This document shows, piece by piece, positions 33,222 through 44,832 of a stretch of DNA of 64,000 bases. A model generated the notes under the pieces. That model was not told where the DNA came from. It searched no databases and worked only from the letters and a program-made list of their open reading frames with translations. Position 1 is the stretch's first letter. Each line of letters starts with the position of its first letter. Source of the DNA: Pantoea ananatis LMG 2665 (GTDB lineage Bacteria; Pseudomonadota; Gammaproteobacteria; Enterobacterales; Enterobacteriaceae); assembly GCF_000710035.2 (NCBI RefSeq), contig NZ_JMJJ01000001.1, forward strand, positions 186,001 to 250,000. The letters are read 5' to 3'. The position numbers and the translations under genes are program-made.

Positions 33222-33250
33222 AACCCGGCGAAATGCCGGGTTTTTTCTTT
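33222..33250 (+). terminator. Intrinsic terminator of ilvIH
   Basis: AACCCGGC, loop GAAAT, GCCGGGTT followed by TTTTCTTTTT, 30 bp after the ilvH stop. Confidence 0.9.
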
Positions 33251-33387
33251 TTAATGCGTAAGACAGCCAACCATCGGAAAAGCGGTTGCTACGCGCACTT
33301 TTCTGCTGTTAGATGTGCTAGAAAGGATGTCCATAGCTTATCTGCGGATTAACGATCAGCTTAAGCCTGTTTAATGGTGGGGTTACA

Positions 33388-34398
33388 GTGAAACTGGATG
33401 AAATTGCGCGTCTGGCGGGTGTATCGCGCACCACGGCCAGTTACGTTATTAATGGGAAAGCACGGCAGTATCGTGTCAGCGACAAAACCGTTGAGAAAGT
33501 CATGGCGGTGGTGCGCGAGCACAATTACCATCCCAATGCGGTAGCGGCAGGTCTGCGCGCCGGTCGCACGCGCTCGATTGGGCTGGTCATCCCCGATCTG
33601 GAAAATACCAGTTACACGCGTATTGCTAACTACCTTGAACGCCAGGCGCGCCAGCGCGGCTACCAGCTGTTAATCGCCTGTTCTGAAGATCAGCCCGATA
33701 ACGAGATGCGCTGTATTGAACATCTGCTGCAACGCCAGGTTGATGCGATTATCGTTTCAACGTCGCTTCCGCCCGAACATCCTTTTTATCAGCGCTGGAT
33801 TAATCACCCGCTGCCGATTATTGCGCTGGACCGGGCGCTGGATCGCGAACACTTTACCAGCGTGGTGGGTGCCGATCAGGATGATGCCTTTGCGCTGGCT
33901 GCTGAATTGCGTCAGCTTAAAATCAGTAATGTGCTGTTTATGGGCGCGTTACCTGAATTGTCGGTCAGTTTTCTGCGCGAGCTGGGCTTCAGAGATGCCT
34001 GGAAAGGGGATGAGCGCCCGATAGATTACCTTTACTGTAACAGTTTTGAACGCACTGCCTCCGCAGCCCTGTTCGAAACCTATCTGGAAAATCATCCAAT
34101 GCCAGATGCGCTTTTCACCACTTCTTTTGGCCTGCTGCAGGGCGTTATGGATGTCACGCTGAAACGTAACGGCCGCTTACCGGCCGACCTGGCGATTGCC
34201 ACCTTCGGCGATCATGAGCTGCTGGACTTTCTTGAATGTCCGGTCCTGTCTGTGGGTCAACGTCATCGTGATGTCGCCGAACGGGTGCTGGAATTAGTGT
34301 TGGCTTCTTTAGATGAACCCAGAAAACCCAAACCCGGTTTAACCCGAATTCGTCGTAATTTATTACGGCGGGGACAATTAAGCAGAATTTCTAAATAA
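33388..34398 (+). CDS. cra: Cra (FruR), catabolite repressor/activator
   Basis: The 336-residue LacI-family regulator (E. coli Cra 334) controls glycolytic and gluconeogenic genes and responds to fructose-1-phosphate. It starts with GTG, as in E. coli (GTGAAACTGGATGAAAT). The helix-turn-helix is [20 protein letters not shown], followed by the hinge ([18 protein letters not shown]). The sugar-binding domain then runs to the C-terminal [11 protein letters not shown]. It keeps its usual position between ilvH and mraZ, 196 bp after ilvH. Confidence 0.97.
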   Translation: MKLDEIARLAGVSRTTASYVINGKARQYRVSDKTVEKVMAVVREHNYHPNAVAAGLRAGRTRSIGLVIPDLENTSYTRIANYLERQARQRGYQLLIACSEDQPDNEMRCIEHLLQRQVDAIIVSTSLPPEHPFYQRWINHPLPIIALDRALDREHFTSVVGADQDDAFALAAELRQLKISNVLFMGALPELSVSFLRELGFRDAWKGDERPIDYLYCNSFERTASAALFETYLENHPMPDALFTTSFGLLQGVMDVTLKRNGRLPADLAIATFGDHELLDFLECPVLSVGQRHRDVAERVLELVLASLDEPRKPKPGLTRIRRNLLRRGQLSRISK

Positions 34399-34891
34399 AA
34401 TCAGGGCAGCAATGCGTCTGCCCCTGACTATTACCTGCTGTTTTTAAACTCTTTCCTTACAAAGTAAAAAAGCGTCAGCGCTAATCATCTATGCTAACAA
34501 ATTAACTTAACAGACCATTCTTGTTTACTTACAACTTAGCCGCTGTTTAAAACCCCCGTCCGCGCGCGTGCCGCTGTGCATCCTTTAAGAAATCCCCTAA
34601 AATGCGTCCCCTGTCTCAAAACGACGCGCCGCCGTTCGGCCGGAATAAGCGCGCTAATTTTAGCCATGCTGTTCCGGGGCAGGTTTTTTTATTCAGTTAT
34701 TCATTAGTTTAATTTTGATTAATCATCTTTTGGCGTTTTGAAACCTTCCCAGCGTTAATTCCCGCCTCGGTAAATAATCATATTCACCTGCCGCTCCGGC
34801 TTGACAATGATTTCCTACGATCCTTAAACTCGTTTTGTGGTAAAAAGTGGGATAAAGTGGTGTTATTGGGTAATTGAGGGGTGAGACTGGC
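34399..34891. other. Intergenic region between cra and mraZ
   Basis: A 493-bp stretch. Its right-hand end carries the mra promoter and MraZ boxes (listed separately). The left and middle parts contain AT-rich runs and a GC-rich patch (GCGCGCCGCCGTTCGGCC-like) in which I recognise no gene, RNA or repeat. Confidence 0.6.
34801..34870 (+). promoter_or_regulatory. Pmra promoter with tandem MraZ-binding repeats
   Basis: TTGACA (34801-34806), a 17-bp spacer and TTAAAC (34824-34829) form a promoter. Immediately downstream are four direct repeats, GTGGT, GTGGG, GTGGT and TTGGG, whose TGG cores start at 34838, 34848, 34858 and 34867, that is 10, 10 and 9 bp apart. MraZ is known to bind tandem GTGGG-type repeats with 10-bp spacing in front of its own operon. 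This predicts autorepression of the whole mra/dcw cluster. Confidence 0.85.
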
Positions 34892-35350
34892 ATGTTCCGT
34901 GGAGCAACGTTAGTCAATCTCGACAGCAAAGGACGCCTGGCGGTACCAACCCGCTATCGCAATTTGCTGAACGAGGAATCACAGGGGCAGATGGTGTGTA
35001 CCATCGACCTCCACCAGCCATGCCTGTTGCTCTACACCTTGCCCGCCTGGGAAATCATTGAGAAGAAGCTGGCGAGTCTTTCCAGCATGAATCCTCTGGA
35101 GCGCCGCGTGCAGCGCTTGCTGTTGGGGCATGCCAGTGAATGTCAGATGGACAATGCGGGCCGCTTACTGGTGGCGAATACGCTTCGTCAGCATGCAAAT
35201 TTAAGCAAAGAAGTGATGCTGGTTGGGCAGTTCAACAAGTTTGAACTGTGGGATGAACAGACCTGGTATCAACAAGTCAGGGAAGATATTGACGCAGAAC
35301 AGTCAGCTCAGGCGCCTTTATCTGAGCGGTTGCAGGATTTATCGCTATAG
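34892..35350 (+). CDS. mraZ: MraZ, repressor of the mra/dcw operon
   Basis: The 152-residue protein is the length of E. coli MraZ. It has two SpoVT/AbrB-like half-domains, each with the DNA-contact motif: [14 protein letters not shown] at residues 10-23 and [13 protein letters not shown] in the second half. The protein forms a ring that binds the repeats upstream. I use the ATG at 34892 ([15 protein letters not shown]). It is the first gene of the cluster, 2 bp before rsmH. Confidence 0.97.
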   Translation: MFRGATLVNLDSKGRLAVPTRYRNLLNEESQGQMVCTIDLHQPCLLLYTLPAWEIIEKKLASLSSMNPLERRVQRLLLGHASECQMDNAGRLLVANTLRQHANLSKEVMLVGQFNKFELWDEQTWYQQVREDIDAEQSAQAPLSERLQDLSL

Positions 35351-35352
35351 CT

Positions 35353-36294
35353 ATGCAGGAAAATTACAAACACACCACCGTGCTGTTGGATGAGGCGGTT
35401 AATGGCCTCAACATCAAGGAAGACGGAATCTACATCGACGGCACTTTTGGTCGTGGCGGTCACTCACGCTTAATTTTGGCGCAGCTTGGCGCCAGCGGAA
35501 AGCTCATCGCCATTGACCGTGACCCGCAAGCTATCGCCGCGGCGGCTGAGATAAAGGATCCGCGCTTTTCCATTGTTCACGGCCCTTTTTCCGCCCTGGC
35601 GGACTACGTGGCAGAGCGTGAACTGGTTGGGCGCATCGACGGCATCTTGCTGGATCTGGGGGTTTCGTCCCCGCAGCTGGATGATGCTGAACGTGGCTTT
35701 TCTTTTATGCGCGACGGACCGCTGGATATGCGAATGGATCCAACGCGGGGCCACTCTGCCGCCGAATGGTTAATGCAGGCGGAAGAAGCCGATATCGCAT
35801 TTGTGCTGAAAACGTATGGGGAAGAGCGTTTTGCAAAACGCATCGCCCGCGCCATCGTCGAGCGCAACCGTGAACAGCCAATGACGCGCACGAAAGAGCT
35901 GGCAGAGGTGATCGCCGCGGCCACGCCGATTAAAGACAAGTTTAAACATCCGGCCACCCGCAGCTTCCAGGCGATTCGGATCTGGATTAACAGCGAACTG
36001 GAAGAGATCGATACCGCCCTGAAAGGCGCGGTCGAGGTCCTGGCTCCACAAGGGCGTTTGTCCGTTATTAGCTTCCATTCGCTGGAAGACCGTTTAGTAA
36101 AACGCTTTATGCGCGATCAAAGTCGGGGTCCGCAGGTGCCGCGTGGACTGCCAATGACCGAACAGCAGCTCAATGCGCTGGGCGGTCGTCAGTTAACGTT
36201 ACTGGGCAAGATGGTACCGGGTGACGCCGAGGTGAAAGAGAACCCCCGTGCGCGTAGTTCCGTTTTACGCATCGCGGAGAGAACCGACGCATGA
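35353..36294 (+). CDS. rsmH: RsmH, 16S rRNA m4C1402 N4-methyltransferase
   Basis: The 313-residue protein (formerly MraW) is identical in length to E. coli RsmH. It methylates the N4 of C1402 in the decoding centre of 16S rRNA, using S-adenosylmethionine. The SAM-binding motif is [11 protein letters not shown]; the conserved [22 protein letters not shown] and [12 protein letters not shown] follow. Its stop overlaps the ftsL start (ATGA). Confidence 0.98.
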   Translation: MQENYKHTTVLLDEAVNGLNIKEDGIYIDGTFGRGGHSRLILAQLGASGKLIAIDRDPQAIAAAAEIKDPRFSIVHGPFSALADYVAERELVGRIDGILLDLGVSSPQLDDAERGFSFMRDGPLDMRMDPTRGHSAAEWLMQAEEADIAFVLKTYGEERFAKRIARAIVERNREQPMTRTKELAEVIAAATPIKDKFKHPATRSFQAIRIWINSELEEIDTALKGAVEVLAPQGRLSVISFHSLEDRLVKRFMRDQSRGPQVPRGLPMTEQQLNALGGRQLTLLGKMVPGDAEVKENPRARSSVLRIAERTDA

Positions 36295-36611
36295 TCGGCA
36301 ACGAAAGGCACAGCCTACCCGGCGTTATGGCCGGGGATATTTTGCGCAAAGGCAAAATTCCACTGCTGTTGCTGATTGCTGTACTGGTTTCTGCCGTGTT
36401 GGTGGTCACCACTACGCATAAAACGCGCCTGTTAACTGCCCAGCGAGAGCAGCTGGTGCTGGAGCGCGATGCGCTGGACATTGAATGGCGCAATTTGATT
36501 CTGGAAGAGAACGCCCTTGGCGATCACAGCCGCGTTGAGCGGATCGCCACCGAAAAGCTGCAGATGCAGCACGTTGATCCTTCGCAGGAAAACATCGTGG
36601 TGCAAAAATAA
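36291..36611 (+). CDS. ftsL: FtsL, division septum membrane protein
   Basis: FtsL forms the FtsQLB complex that activates FtsWI septal peptidoglycan synthesis. The protein has a short cytoplasmic N-terminus, one transmembrane helix (about residues 23-42, [17 protein letters not shown]) and a periplasmic coiled coil. From [16 protein letters not shown] to the C-terminus (ENIVVQK) it is essentially identical to E. coli FtsL. With the overlapping ATG at 36291 it has 106 residues, about 15 fewer than the E. coli protein at the N-terminus; I see no convincing upstream start. Confidence 0.95.
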   Translation: MIGNERHSLPGVMAGDILRKGKIPLLLLIAVLVSAVLVVTTTHKTRLLTAQREQLVLERDALDIEWRNLILEENALGDHSRVERIATEKLQMQHVDPSQENIVVQK

Positions 36612-36627
36612 GGATCTGTTACTGCTA

Positions 36628-38394
36628 ATGAACGGCGTAAAAAGAACGCTGAAGTTAAAAAAACCAGAAGATAAAGCCAGCTTTGTAAGCTGGCGTTTTG
36701 CGTTGTTATGCGGTTGCATTTTGCTGGCGTTAGGTGGGCTGCTGTCCCGGGTTGCGTGGCTGCAGGTGATCAATCCAGACAAGCTGGTTAAAGAGGGCGA
36801 TTTACGCTCCTTACGCGTTCAGGCGGTGCCGACCGCGCGCGGGATGATCAGCGATCGCGGTGGCCGTCCGCTGGCGGTCAGCGTGCCGGTTAATGCGATC
36901 TGGGCCGATCCTAAAGAGCTGCACGATGCCGGTGGCGTCACGCTCGACAGCCGCTGGAAAGCGTTGTCAGATGCGCTTTCCATCCCGATCGATCAGCTGG
37001 CCGCGCGCGTAAATGCCAATCCCAAAGGGCGCTTTATTTATCTGGCGCGCCAGGTTAATCCCGCCATTGGGGAATATGTTAAAAAACTCAAGCTGCCGGG
37101 CATTCACCTACGCGAAGAGTCCCGTCGCTACTATCCGGCGGGGCAGGTCACCTCACACCTCATCGGCTTTACCAATATTGATGGCGAAGGCATTGAAGGC
37201 ATCGAAAAGAGCTTCGATAAATGGCTGACCGGCGAGCCGGGCGAGCGAACCGTACGTAAAGATCGCTATGGCCGTGTTATCGAAGATATCTCCTCTGTAG
37301 ACAGCCGTGCCGCGCATAACCTGACGCTGAGCATCGACGAACGCCTGCAGGCGCTGGTCTACCGCGAACTTAATAACGCGGTGGCGTTTAACAAAGCGGA
37401 ATCAGGCACGGCGGTGCTGGTGGACGTTAACACCGGTGAAGTGCTGGCGATGGCCAACAGTCCGGCATACAACCCGAATAATCTGAGCGACACGGCCAAA
37501 GACCTGATGCGTAACCGCGCCATCACCGACATTTTTGAACCCGGTTCAACGGTGAAGCCGATGGTAGTGATGACGGCGCTGCAACGTGGCGTGGTGAAAG
37601 AGAACAGCGTGCTGAATACCGTTCCCTACCGCGTCAACGGCCATGAAATCAAAGATGTCGCGCGTTATAACGAACTGACTTTGACAGGTGTTTTACAGAA
37701 ATCGAGTAACGTTGGTGTTTCACGACTGGCGTTAGCGATGCCCTCCTCAGCACTGGTAGAAACTTACGCGCGCTTTGGGCTGGGCAAACCGACCAATTTG
37801 GGGCTGGTCGGGGAAAGTAGTGGCTTATACCCTAAAAAACAACGGTGGTCTGACATAGAGAGGGCCACCTTCTCTTTCGGCTACGGGCTAATGGTAACCC
37901 CGTTACAGTTAGCGCGAGTCTATGCAACCATTGGCAGCTTTGGCATTGCCCGTCCGCTGTCGATAACGAAAGTTGATCCGCCGGTAGGCGGAGAGCGCGT
38001 GTTTCCTGAGGCCCTCGTGAAAACCGTGGTCCACATGATGGAAAGCGTGGCGCTACCGGGCGGCGGCGGGGTAAAAGCCGCCATTAAAGGCTATCGCGTG
38101 GCGATCAAAACCGGTACGGCGAAAAAGGTCGGCCCGGATGGTCGTTACGTGAATAAATACATTGCGTATACCGCAGGCGTTGCGCCTGCCAGTCGCCCTC
38201 GTTTTGCGCTGGTGGTGGTCATTAACGATCCCCAGGCCGGTAAATATTATGGTGGTGCGGTTTCTGCACCGGTGTTCGGTGCCATCATGGGCGGCGTGCT
38301 GCGCACCATGAACATCGAACCGGATGCCCTGCCGACCAATGACAAAAACGAGTTGGTGACAAACAGAAGTGAGGAATCAAGTGACAGATCGTAA
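36628..38394 (+). CDS. ftsI: FtsI (PBP3), septal peptidoglycan transpeptidase
   Basis: The 588-residue protein is the same length as E. coli FtsI. It cross-links septal peptidoglycan and is the target of aztreonam and cephalexin. A short cytoplasmic tail is followed by the transmembrane helix (about residues 22-40) and the pedestal domain. The transpeptidase domain has its active-site motifs STVKP, SSN (in KSSNVGVS) and KTGT. I use the ATG at 36628; AAGGA lies about 13 nt upstream, which is rather far. Its end overlaps murE by 14 bp. Confidence 0.97.
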   Translation: MNGVKRTLKLKKPEDKASFVSWRFALLCGCILLALGGLLSRVAWLQVINPDKLVKEGDLRSLRVQAVPTARGMISDRGGRPLAVSVPVNAIWADPKELHDAGGVTLDSRWKALSDALSIPIDQLAARVNANPKGRFIYLARQVNPAIGEYVKKLKLPGIHLREESRRYYPAGQVTSHLIGFTNIDGEGIEGIEKSFDKWLTGEPGERTVRKDRYGRVIEDISSVDSRAAHNLTLSIDERLQALVYRELNNAVAFNKAESGTAVLVDVNTGEVLAMANSPAYNPNNLSDTAKDLMRNRAITDIFEPGSTVKPMVVMTALQRGVVKENSVLNTVPYRVNGHEIKDVARYNELTLTGVLQKSSNVGVSRLALAMPSSALVETYARFGLGKPTNLGLVGESSGLYPKKQRWSDIERATFSFGYGLMVTPLQLARVYATIGSFGIARPLSITKVDPPVGGERVFPEALVKTVVHMMESVALPGGGGVKAAIKGYRVAIKTGTAKKVGPDGRYVNKYIAYTAGVAPASRPRFALVVVINDPQAGKYYGGAVSAPVFGAIMGGVLRTMNIEPDALPTNDKNELVTNRSEESSDRS

Positions 38395-39868
38395 CCTGCG
38401 CGACTTACTCGGACCGTGGGTGCCTGACGCACCTGCGCGCCCGTTGCGTGACATGACTCTGGACAGTCGCTTAGCGGCTGCAGGTGATCTGTTTGTTGCA
38501 ATTGCAGGCCATCAGGTTGACGGACGCCGGTTTATTCCTCAGGCAATTGCGCAGGGCGTGGCGGCCGTTATCGCGGAAGCGGAAGGGGAAGCAAGCGACG
38601 GTGAAATTCGGGAGATGCACGGCGTACCGGTGATTTATCTGGCGCAACTGCATCAGCGTCTTTCTGCCCTGGCAGGCCGTTTTTACCAGCAGCCGGGCGA
38701 AAAGCAGAAACTGATTGGCGTGACCGGTACGAACGGCAAAACCACGACCACACAGCTGCTGGCGCAGTGGGCCAGCCTGCTGGGTGAAACCAGCGCGGTG
38801 ATGGGGACAGTCGGCAATGGTCTGGTCGGGCAACTGGTCCCGGCTGAAAACACCACCGGTTCAGCGGTGGATGTGCAACATAACCTGGACGAACTGGTCA
38901 GGAAGGGCGCATCGCTGACGGCAATGGAAATTTCCTCGCACGGGCTGGTACAGCATCGGGTCGCAGCGCTGCCGTTTGCCGCTGCCGTCTTTACGAATCT
39001 CAGTCGCGACCATCTTGATTATCACGGTGACATGCAGCAGTACGAGTCCGCTAAATGGCTGCTGTTTTCCGAACATCAGGTCGGTGTGGCCATTATCAAT
39101 GCTGACGATGAGGTCGGTCGCCGCTGGCTGGCAAACCTGCCAGACGCTGTGGCCGTCACGATGGAAAATAATCTGCAGCCCGGCTGTCATGGCCGTTGGC
39201 TTCGTGCGACTGACGTGAATTATCACGACAATGGTGCGCACATTCGTTTTGACTCCAGCTGGGGCGAGGGCGAAATGAACAGTCGCCTGATGGGCGCCTT
39301 CAACGTCAGCAATTTACTGCTGGCGCTGGCGACGCTGCTGGCGCTGGGCTACGCCCTGGACGATCTGCTGCGCGCAGCGGCAAGACTGCAGCCGGTGAAC
39401 GGACGCATGGAGGTCTTTAGCGCCACCGGTAAACCCACCGTGGTAGTGGATTATGCCCATACGCCAGATGCATTAGAGAAAGCGCTCGAAGCGGCGCGGC
39501 TGCATTGCAAAGGCAAACTATGGTGCCTGTTTGGATGTGGCGGCGATCGTGATAAAGGTAAGCGCCCACTAATGGGAGCGATCGCTGAGCAATTTGCCGA
39601 CATCGTGGTGGTGACAGATGATAACCCACGAAGCGAAGATCCGCAGGCCATCGTACAGGATATTCTGAGTGGGCTGCTTGACCCTGGCCGTGCCCGCGTG
39701 GTCGCCGGTCGGGCGCAGGCCGTGACCAGCACCATTATGCAGGCCCAGCCCGATGACATCGTACTGGTGGCTGGAAAAGGTCACGAAGACTACCAAATTA
39801 TTGGCAATCAACGCCTGGATTACTCCGATCGTGCCACGGTCGCCACACTGCTAGGAGGCGTAGCATGA
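38381..39868 (+). CDS. murE: MurE, UDP-MurNAc-tripeptide synthetase (meso-DAP adding)
   Basis: MurE adds meso-diaminopimelate to UDP-MurNAc-L-Ala-D-Glu in the cytoplasm. I choose the GTG at 38381, 5 nt after GAGGA, giving 495 residues as in E. coli, where murE also starts with GTG. The ATP site is [12 protein letters not shown]; the DNPR motif (DDNPRSEDP) that recognises meso-DAP is present, in keeping with a Gram-negative wall. The stop overlaps murF (ATGA). Confidence 0.97.
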   Translation: MTDRNLRDLLGPWVPDAPARPLRDMTLDSRLAAAGDLFVAIAGHQVDGRRFIPQAIAQGVAAVIAEAEGEASDGEIREMHGVPVIYLAQLHQRLSALAGRFYQQPGEKQKLIGVTGTNGKTTTTQLLAQWASLLGETSAVMGTVGNGLVGQLVPAENTTGSAVDVQHNLDELVRKGASLTAMEISSHGLVQHRVAALPFAAAVFTNLSRDHLDYHGDMQQYESAKWLLFSEHQVGVAIINADDEVGRRWLANLPDAVAVTMENNLQPGCHGRWLRATDVNYHDNGAHIRFDSSWGEGEMNSRLMGAFNVSNLLLALATLLALGYALDDLLRAAARLQPVNGRMEVFSATGKPTVVVDYAHTPDALEKALEAARLHCKGKLWCLFGCGGDRDKGKRPLMGAIAEQFADIVVVTDDNPRSEDPQAIVQDILSGLLDPGRARVVAGRAQAVTSTIMQAQPDDIVLVAGKGHEDYQIIGNQRLDYSDRATVATLLGGVA

Positions 39869-41223
39869 TTCCGGTTTCATTGAGCACATTGGCAGAGATC
39901 GCCAGCGGCACCCTGCACGGCGATGACCTGGTTTTAAATGACGTCACGACGGATACCCGTAAGGTCACCGCAGGCAGCCTGTTTGTGGCCATCGTGGGCG
40001 AGCGTTTTGATGCCCACGACTTTGCAGAAGATGCCATCGCCAAGGGTGTCAAAGCCTTGCTGGTGAGTAAGCATTTACCTGTCTCAGTGCCTCAGGTGGT
40101 TGTAAAAGATACGCGTATCGCCTTTGGTAAGCTGGCAGCATGGGTGCGCCAGCAGGCCACTGCCCGCGTTGTCGCGCTGACCGGCTCATCCGGCAAAACG
40201 TCAGTGAAAGAGATGACCGCGTCCATTTTGCGTCAGTGCGGCGAAACGCTGCATACCGCCGGTAACCTGAATAACGATTTTGGCGTGCCCATGACCTTGC
40301 TGCGTCTCACGCCAGAACATCAGTATGCCGTCATTGAGCTTGGCGCCAATCATCAGGGCGAAATCGCTTACACCACTGACCTGGTTCGTCCGGAAGCGGC
40401 ACTGGTCAATAATCTGGCCGCCGCGCACCTCGAAGGCTTCGGGTCGCTGGAAGGTGTAGCAAAAGCGAAGGGTGAAATTTTTTACGGCCTGCCTGCCAGG
40501 GGAACGGCCATTTTAAATGCTGACAGCAATGACTGGCCGCGCTGGCAGGAGAACCTGCACGGTAAAACGGTCTGGCGTTTCTCGCCTCAGGCCGCAGACT
40601 GTGACTTCGGTGCGCATGATATCCGCATTCGTCAGGATGGGACCCATTTTGTGATGCACACGCCCCGTGGAGAAGCCGACATCATTCTGCCGTTGCCCGG
40701 GCGGCACAATATCGCCAATGCGCTGGCCGCTGCTGCGCTCGCCCTGTCGGTCGATGCGCCGCTTAGCGCAGTTCAGGCGGGCCTGAAAAGACTTCAGTCC
40801 GTTCCCGGCCGCTTATTCCCTGTTCGCCTCTCTGAGCATCAACTCATTCTGGATGACAGCTATAACGCCAACGTCGGATCGATGGTTGCGGCGGCACAGG
40901 TGCTGTCTGAGATGCCGGGCTACCGTGTGATGGTCGTGGGCGATATGGCTGAATTAGGTGATGAAAGCGAAAAGTTTCATCGTGAAGTCGGGCTGGCGGC
41001 TAAAGCTGCAGGGCTGGATCGGGTGCTCAGCACCGGTCAGTTCAGCCACTTCCTGAGTGAAAGCAGTGGCGTTGGCGAACATTTCAGCGATAAAACCGCG
41101 CTGACTGAACGTTTACGCCAGCTGCTGTCCGAACACCAGGAAATGACCGTATTGATTAAGGGCTCGCGTAGTGCCGCCATGGAGCAGGTAGTACAGAGTT
41201 TACAGGAGAAAGGAACATGTTAG
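39865..41223 (+). CDS. murF: MurF, UDP-MurNAc-pentapeptide synthetase
   Basis: The 452-residue Mur ligase (E. coli 452) adds D-Ala-D-Ala to the UDP-MurNAc-tripeptide. The ATP loop is [13 protein letters not shown], and the [17 protein letters not shown] and [12 protein letters not shown] segments are the family signature. It uses the dipeptide made by DdlB, encoded further down the cluster. It overlaps murE by 4 bp and mraY by 7 bp. Confidence 0.98.
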   Translation: MIPVSLSTLAEIASGTLHGDDLVLNDVTTDTRKVTAGSLFVAIVGERFDAHDFAEDAIAKGVKALLVSKHLPVSVPQVVVKDTRIAFGKLAAWVRQQATARVVALTGSSGKTSVKEMTASILRQCGETLHTAGNLNNDFGVPMTLLRLTPEHQYAVIELGANHQGEIAYTTDLVRPEAALVNNLAAAHLEGFGSLEGVAKAKGEIFYGLPARGTAILNADSNDWPRWQENLHGKTVWRFSPQAADCDFGAHDIRIRQDGTHFVMHTPRGEADIILPLPGRHNIANALAAAALALSVDAPLSAVQAGLKRLQSVPGRLFPVRLSEHQLILDDSYNANVGSMVAAAQVLSEMPGYRVMVVGDMAELGDESEKFHREVGLAAKAAGLDRVLSTGQFSHFLSESSGVGEHFSDKTALTERLRQLLSEHQEMTVLIKGSRSAAMEQVVQSLQEKGTC

Positions 41224-42299
41224 TTTGGCTGGCCGAGCATCTGGTCGCATTTTATTCCGGCTTCAACGTCTTTTCGTATCTGACGTTTCGCGCCATTGTC
41301 AGCCTGCTGACCGCACTGTTTATTTCACTGTGGATGGGCCCACGGCTGATTGCGTGGCTGCAAAAACTGCAAATCGGCCAGGTTGTGCGTAACGATGGTC
41401 CGGAGTCGCACTTTAGCAAGCGCGGTACGCCGACCATGGGCGGCATCATGATTTTGACGTCGATAACCCTGTCAGTATTGATGTGGGCTTACCCTTCCAA
41501 CCCGTACGTCTGGTGCGTACTGGTGGTGCTGGTGGGCTTTGGCGTGATCGGCTTTGTCGACGATTACCGCAAAGTGGTCCGTAAAGACACGAAAGGGCTG
41601 ATTGCGCGCTGGAAATATTTCTGGATGTCGGTGATCTCTCTGGGCGTCGCTTTTGCGCTTTACCTGGCCGGAAAAGATACCCCGGCGACCGAGCTGGTGG
41701 TGCCTTTCTTTAAAGATGTTATGCCACAGCTGGGCTTGTTTTACATCGTACTGGCTTACTTCGTCATCGTCGGCACCGGCAATGCCGTTAACCTCACCGA
41801 TGGTCTGGACGGCCTGGCGATCATGCCGACCGTCTTTGTTGCGGCGGGCTTTGCGCTGGTTGCCTGGGCAACGGGTAACGTGAAATTCGCAGAATATCTG
41901 CATATTCCTTATCTGCGCCACGCTGGCGAACTGGTGATCGTCTGTACCGCTATCGTGGGGGCGGGCTTAGGGTTCCTCTGGTTCAACACCTATCCGGCCC
42001 AGGTGTTTATGGGGGATGTCGGATCGCTGGCGCTGGGCGGCGCACTGGGCACCATCGCCGTGCTGCTGCGTCAGGAATTTTTACTCGTGATCATGGGCGG
42101 CGTGTTTGTTGTTGAAACCCTGTCGGTGATCCTGCAAGTGGGATCGTTCAAGCTCCGCGGGCAACGCATTTTCCGTATGGCGCCGATTCACCACCACTAT
42201 GAACTTAAAGGCTGGCCGGAGCCGCGCGTGATTGTGCGCTTCTGGATTATTTCGCTCATGCTGGTGCTGATTGGCCTGGCGACGCTGAAGGTACGTTAA
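41217..42299 (+). CDS. mraY: MraY, phospho-MurNAc-pentapeptide translocase
   Basis: MraY transfers phospho-MurNAc-pentapeptide to undecaprenyl phosphate to form lipid I in the inner membrane. The 360-residue protein has ten transmembrane segments, as in E. coli. Catalytic and binding motifs are GFVDDYRKV (Asp pair), [14 protein letters not shown], and the histidine loop [15 protein letters not shown]. Confidence 0.98.
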   Translation: MLVWLAEHLVAFYSGFNVFSYLTFRAIVSLLTALFISLWMGPRLIAWLQKLQIGQVVRNDGPESHFSKRGTPTMGGIMILTSITLSVLMWAYPSNPYVWCVLVVLVGFGVIGFVDDYRKVVRKDTKGLIARWKYFWMSVISLGVAFALYLAGKDTPATELVVPFFKDVMPQLGLFYIVLAYFVIVGTGNAVNLTDGLDGLAIMPTVFVAAGFALVAWATGNVKFAEYLHIPYLRHAGELVIVCTAIVGAGLGFLWFNTYPAQVFMGDVGSLALGGALGTIAVLLRQEFLLVIMGGVFVVETLSVILQVGSFKLRGQRIFRMAPIHHHYELKGWPEPRVIVRFWIISLMLVLIGLATLKVR

Positions 42300-42301
42300 T
42301 C

Positions 42302-43618
42302 ATGGCTGACTATCGCGGGAGAAAAGTTGTCATCATCGGACTGGGCCTGACCGGGCTGTCCTGTGTTGATTTCTTTGTAGCGCAGGGCGTAACGCCACGC
42401 GTGATGGATACCCGTATGTCACCGCCCGGGCTGGACAAGCTGCCTGAGCAGGTGGAGCGCTATGTGGGCGGGATCAACAGCGACTGGCTGTTGGCTGCCG
42501 ACCTGATTGTTGCCAGCCCCGGTATTGCGCTGGCACATCCGGCGCTGTGCGAAGCCGCGGATGCGGGCATCGAAATCGTGGGCGATATTGAGCTGTTTTG
42601 CCGTGAAGCACAGGCACCCATCGTGGCAATTACCGGTTCGAACGGAAAAAGTACGGTCACCACCTTAGTCGGCGAAATGGCGAAGGCCGCAGGCTGGCAG
42701 GTCGGTGTCGGCGGCAACATTGGCTTACCCGCCCTCAGCCTGCTGAAAGCGCCTGCGCAGCTCTATGTCCTTGAACTGTCCAGCTTTCAGTTGGAGACCA
42801 CTCACAGCCTGAAAGCCGCAGCGGCCACCATCCTTAACGTGACTGAAGATCATATGGATCGCTATCCGTTAGGTATGCAGCAGTATCGGGCAGCAAAACT
42901 GCGGATTTACGAAAACGCGCAGGTCTGTGTCGTGAACGCGGATGATGGCATGACGATGCCGGTACGCGGCGCTGACGCGCGCTGCGTGAGTTTTGGCATC
43001 GATATTGGCGATTATCACCTTAATAAGCAGCAGGGCAGCATCTGGCTGCGCGCCAAAGGCGAGAAGGTCCTGAATACCGACGAAATGACGCTGGTAGGCC
43101 AACACAATTACACCAATGCGCTGGCGGCTTTAGCGCTGGCAGATGCGGTAGGGCTGCCCCGCTCAACCAGCCTGTCTGCGCTGGCAGCGTACTCTGGACT
43201 GCCACACCGCTTTCAACTGGTTCATCAGAGTCGCGGGGTGCGCTGGATCAATGATTCAAAAGCGACCAACGTTGGCAGCACGGAAGCGGCACTGAAAGGC
43301 TTAGAGGTTAACGGCACGCTCTGGCTGCTGCTCGGGGGCGATGGGAAATCGGCTGATTTCTCGCCGCTGGCCACTTATCTGCAAGGCGATCGTATCCGGC
43401 TGTACTGCTTTGGTCGCGATGGCGATGCGCTCGCCGCGCTGCGGCCTGACGTGGCGGTGCGTACCGATACGCTGCAGCAGGCCATGGAGCAGATCGCCAG
43501 ACAGGTCCAGCCGGACGATATGGTACTGCTTTCCCCCGCCTGTGCCAGCCTCGATCAGTTTCGCAATTTTGAACAGCGCGGTGACGTCTTCGCGCAGCTG
43601 GCCAGGGAGTTAAGCTGA
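42302..43618 (+). CDS. murD: MurD, UDP-MurNAc-L-Ala:D-Glu ligase
   Basis: The 438-residue Mur ligase (E. coli 438) adds D-glutamate to UDP-MurNAc-L-alanine. The N-terminal domain binds UDP ([12 protein letters not shown]); the ATP loop is [25 protein letters not shown] and [12 protein letters not shown] are the C-terminal markers. It starts 2 bp after mraY and shares one base with ftsW (TGATG). Confidence 0.98.
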   Translation: MADYRGRKVVIIGLGLTGLSCVDFFVAQGVTPRVMDTRMSPPGLDKLPEQVERYVGGINSDWLLAADLIVASPGIALAHPALCEAADAGIEIVGDIELFCREAQAPIVAITGSNGKSTVTTLVGEMAKAAGWQVGVGGNIGLPALSLLKAPAQLYVLELSSFQLETTHSLKAAAATILNVTEDHMDRYPLGMQQYRAAKLRIYENAQVCVVNADDGMTMPVRGADARCVSFGIDIGDYHLNKQQGSIWLRAKGEKVLNTDEMTLVGQHNYTNALAALALADAVGLPRSTSLSALAAYSGLPHRFQLVHQSRGVRWINDSKATNVGSTEAALKGLEVNGTLWLLLGGDGKSADFSPLATYLQGDRIRLYCFGRDGDALAALRPDVAVRTDTLQQAMEQIARQVQPDDMVLLSPACASLDQFRNFEQRGDVFAQLARELS

Positions 43619-44832
43619 TGCGGATTCCTGGTGCAGGCATAGTGAATTATCTGTCAGGTCGCCTGAGCAACTGGGTGATGGGGTCGCGTGAGAGCGACGA
43701 TACCTCACTGGTGCTCTACGATCGTACGCTGCTGTGGTTAACCCTGGGATTAGCCGCGATTGGTTTTGTGATGGTGACGTCGGCATCAATGCCAGTAGGT
43801 CAGCGTCTGAATGACGATCCGTTCTACTTTGCCAAGCGTGATGCGTTCTATATTGCGCTGGCATTCGGCATGGCGCTGGTCACGCTGCGCGTTCCGATGG
43901 ATTTCTGGCAGCGCTACAGCAACATAATGCTGATGGTTTCCGTCGCCATGCTGCTGATTGTGTTGGTGGTGGGCAGCTCGGTAAACGGTGCGTCACGCTG
44001 GATTGCCTTGGGGCCGCTGCGTATTCAGCCCGCTGAGTTATCTAAACTCACGCTCTTCTGCTATCTCGCCAGTTACCTGGTGCGCAAGGTAGAAGAGGTG
44101 CGAAATAACTTCTGGGGCTTTTGTAAGCCAATGGGCGTGATGGTGGTGCTGGCCGTACTGCTGCTGGCCCAGCCCGATTTGGGGACGGTGGTAGTGCTGT
44201 TTGTCACTACGCTGGCGATGCTGTTTCTGGCGGGGGCCAAACTGTGGCAGTTCCTGGCCATTATCGGCTCCGGCATCTTTGCTGTGGTGCTGCTGATCAT
44301 CGCCGAGCCATACCGTATGCGCCGTGTCACCTCGTTCTGGAATCCGTGGGAAGATCCGTTCGGCAGCGGCTACCAGCTGACGCAGTCTCTGATGGCGTTT
44401 GGCCGCGGTGAATTCTGGGGGCAGGGGCTGGGGAATTCGGTTCAGAAACTGGAGTATTTGCCCGAAGCCCATACCGACTTTATTTTCTCCATTATCGGAG
44501 AAGAACTGGGTTACATCGGTGTGGTTTTAGCGCTGTTAATGGTATTCTTCGTGGCTTTTCGTGCGATGTCGATTGGCCGGCGCGCGCTTGAACTTGATCA
44601 ACGTTTTTCCGGCTTTTTAGCCTGTTCAATTGGCGTGTGGTTCAGCTTTCAGGCACTGGTCAACGTGGGCGCTGCGGCCGGTATGTTACCGACCAAAGGT
44701 CTGACGTTGCCGCTGATTAGTTACGGTGGCTCGAGTTTGATCATTATGTCGACGGCCATCGTATTTTTGTTACGTATTGATTATGAAACGCGTCTGGCTA
44801 AAGCGCAGGCGTTTACCCGAGGTGGTCGATGA
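43618..44832 (+). CDS. ftsW: FtsW, septal SEDS peptidoglycan glycosyltransferase
   Basis: The 404-residue polytopic SEDS protein (E. coli 414) polymerises lipid II at the septum together with FtsI. Ten transmembrane segments are visible. Family motifs are GASRWI, the QPAELSKL helix, AQPDLGTV and [14 protein letters not shown]. It overlaps murG by 4 bp. The cytoplasmic N-terminus is shorter than in E. coli by about ten residues. Confidence 0.97.
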   Translation: MRIPGAGIVNYLSGRLSNWVMGSRESDDTSLVLYDRTLLWLTLGLAAIGFVMVTSASMPVGQRLNDDPFYFAKRDAFYIALAFGMALVTLRVPMDFWQRYSNIMLMVSVAMLLIVLVVGSSVNGASRWIALGPLRIQPAELSKLTLFCYLASYLVRKVEEVRNNFWGFCKPMGVMVVLAVLLLAQPDLGTVVVLFVTTLAMLFLAGAKLWQFLAIIGSGIFAVVLLIIAEPYRMRRVTSFWNPWEDPFGSGYQLTQSLMAFGRGEFWGQGLGNSVQKLEYLPEAHTDFIFSIIGEELGYIGVVLALLMVFFVAFRAMSIGRRALELDQRFSGFLACSIGVWFSFQALVNVGAAAGMLPTKGLTLPLISYGGSSLIIMSTAIVFLLRIDYETRLAKAQAFTRGGR

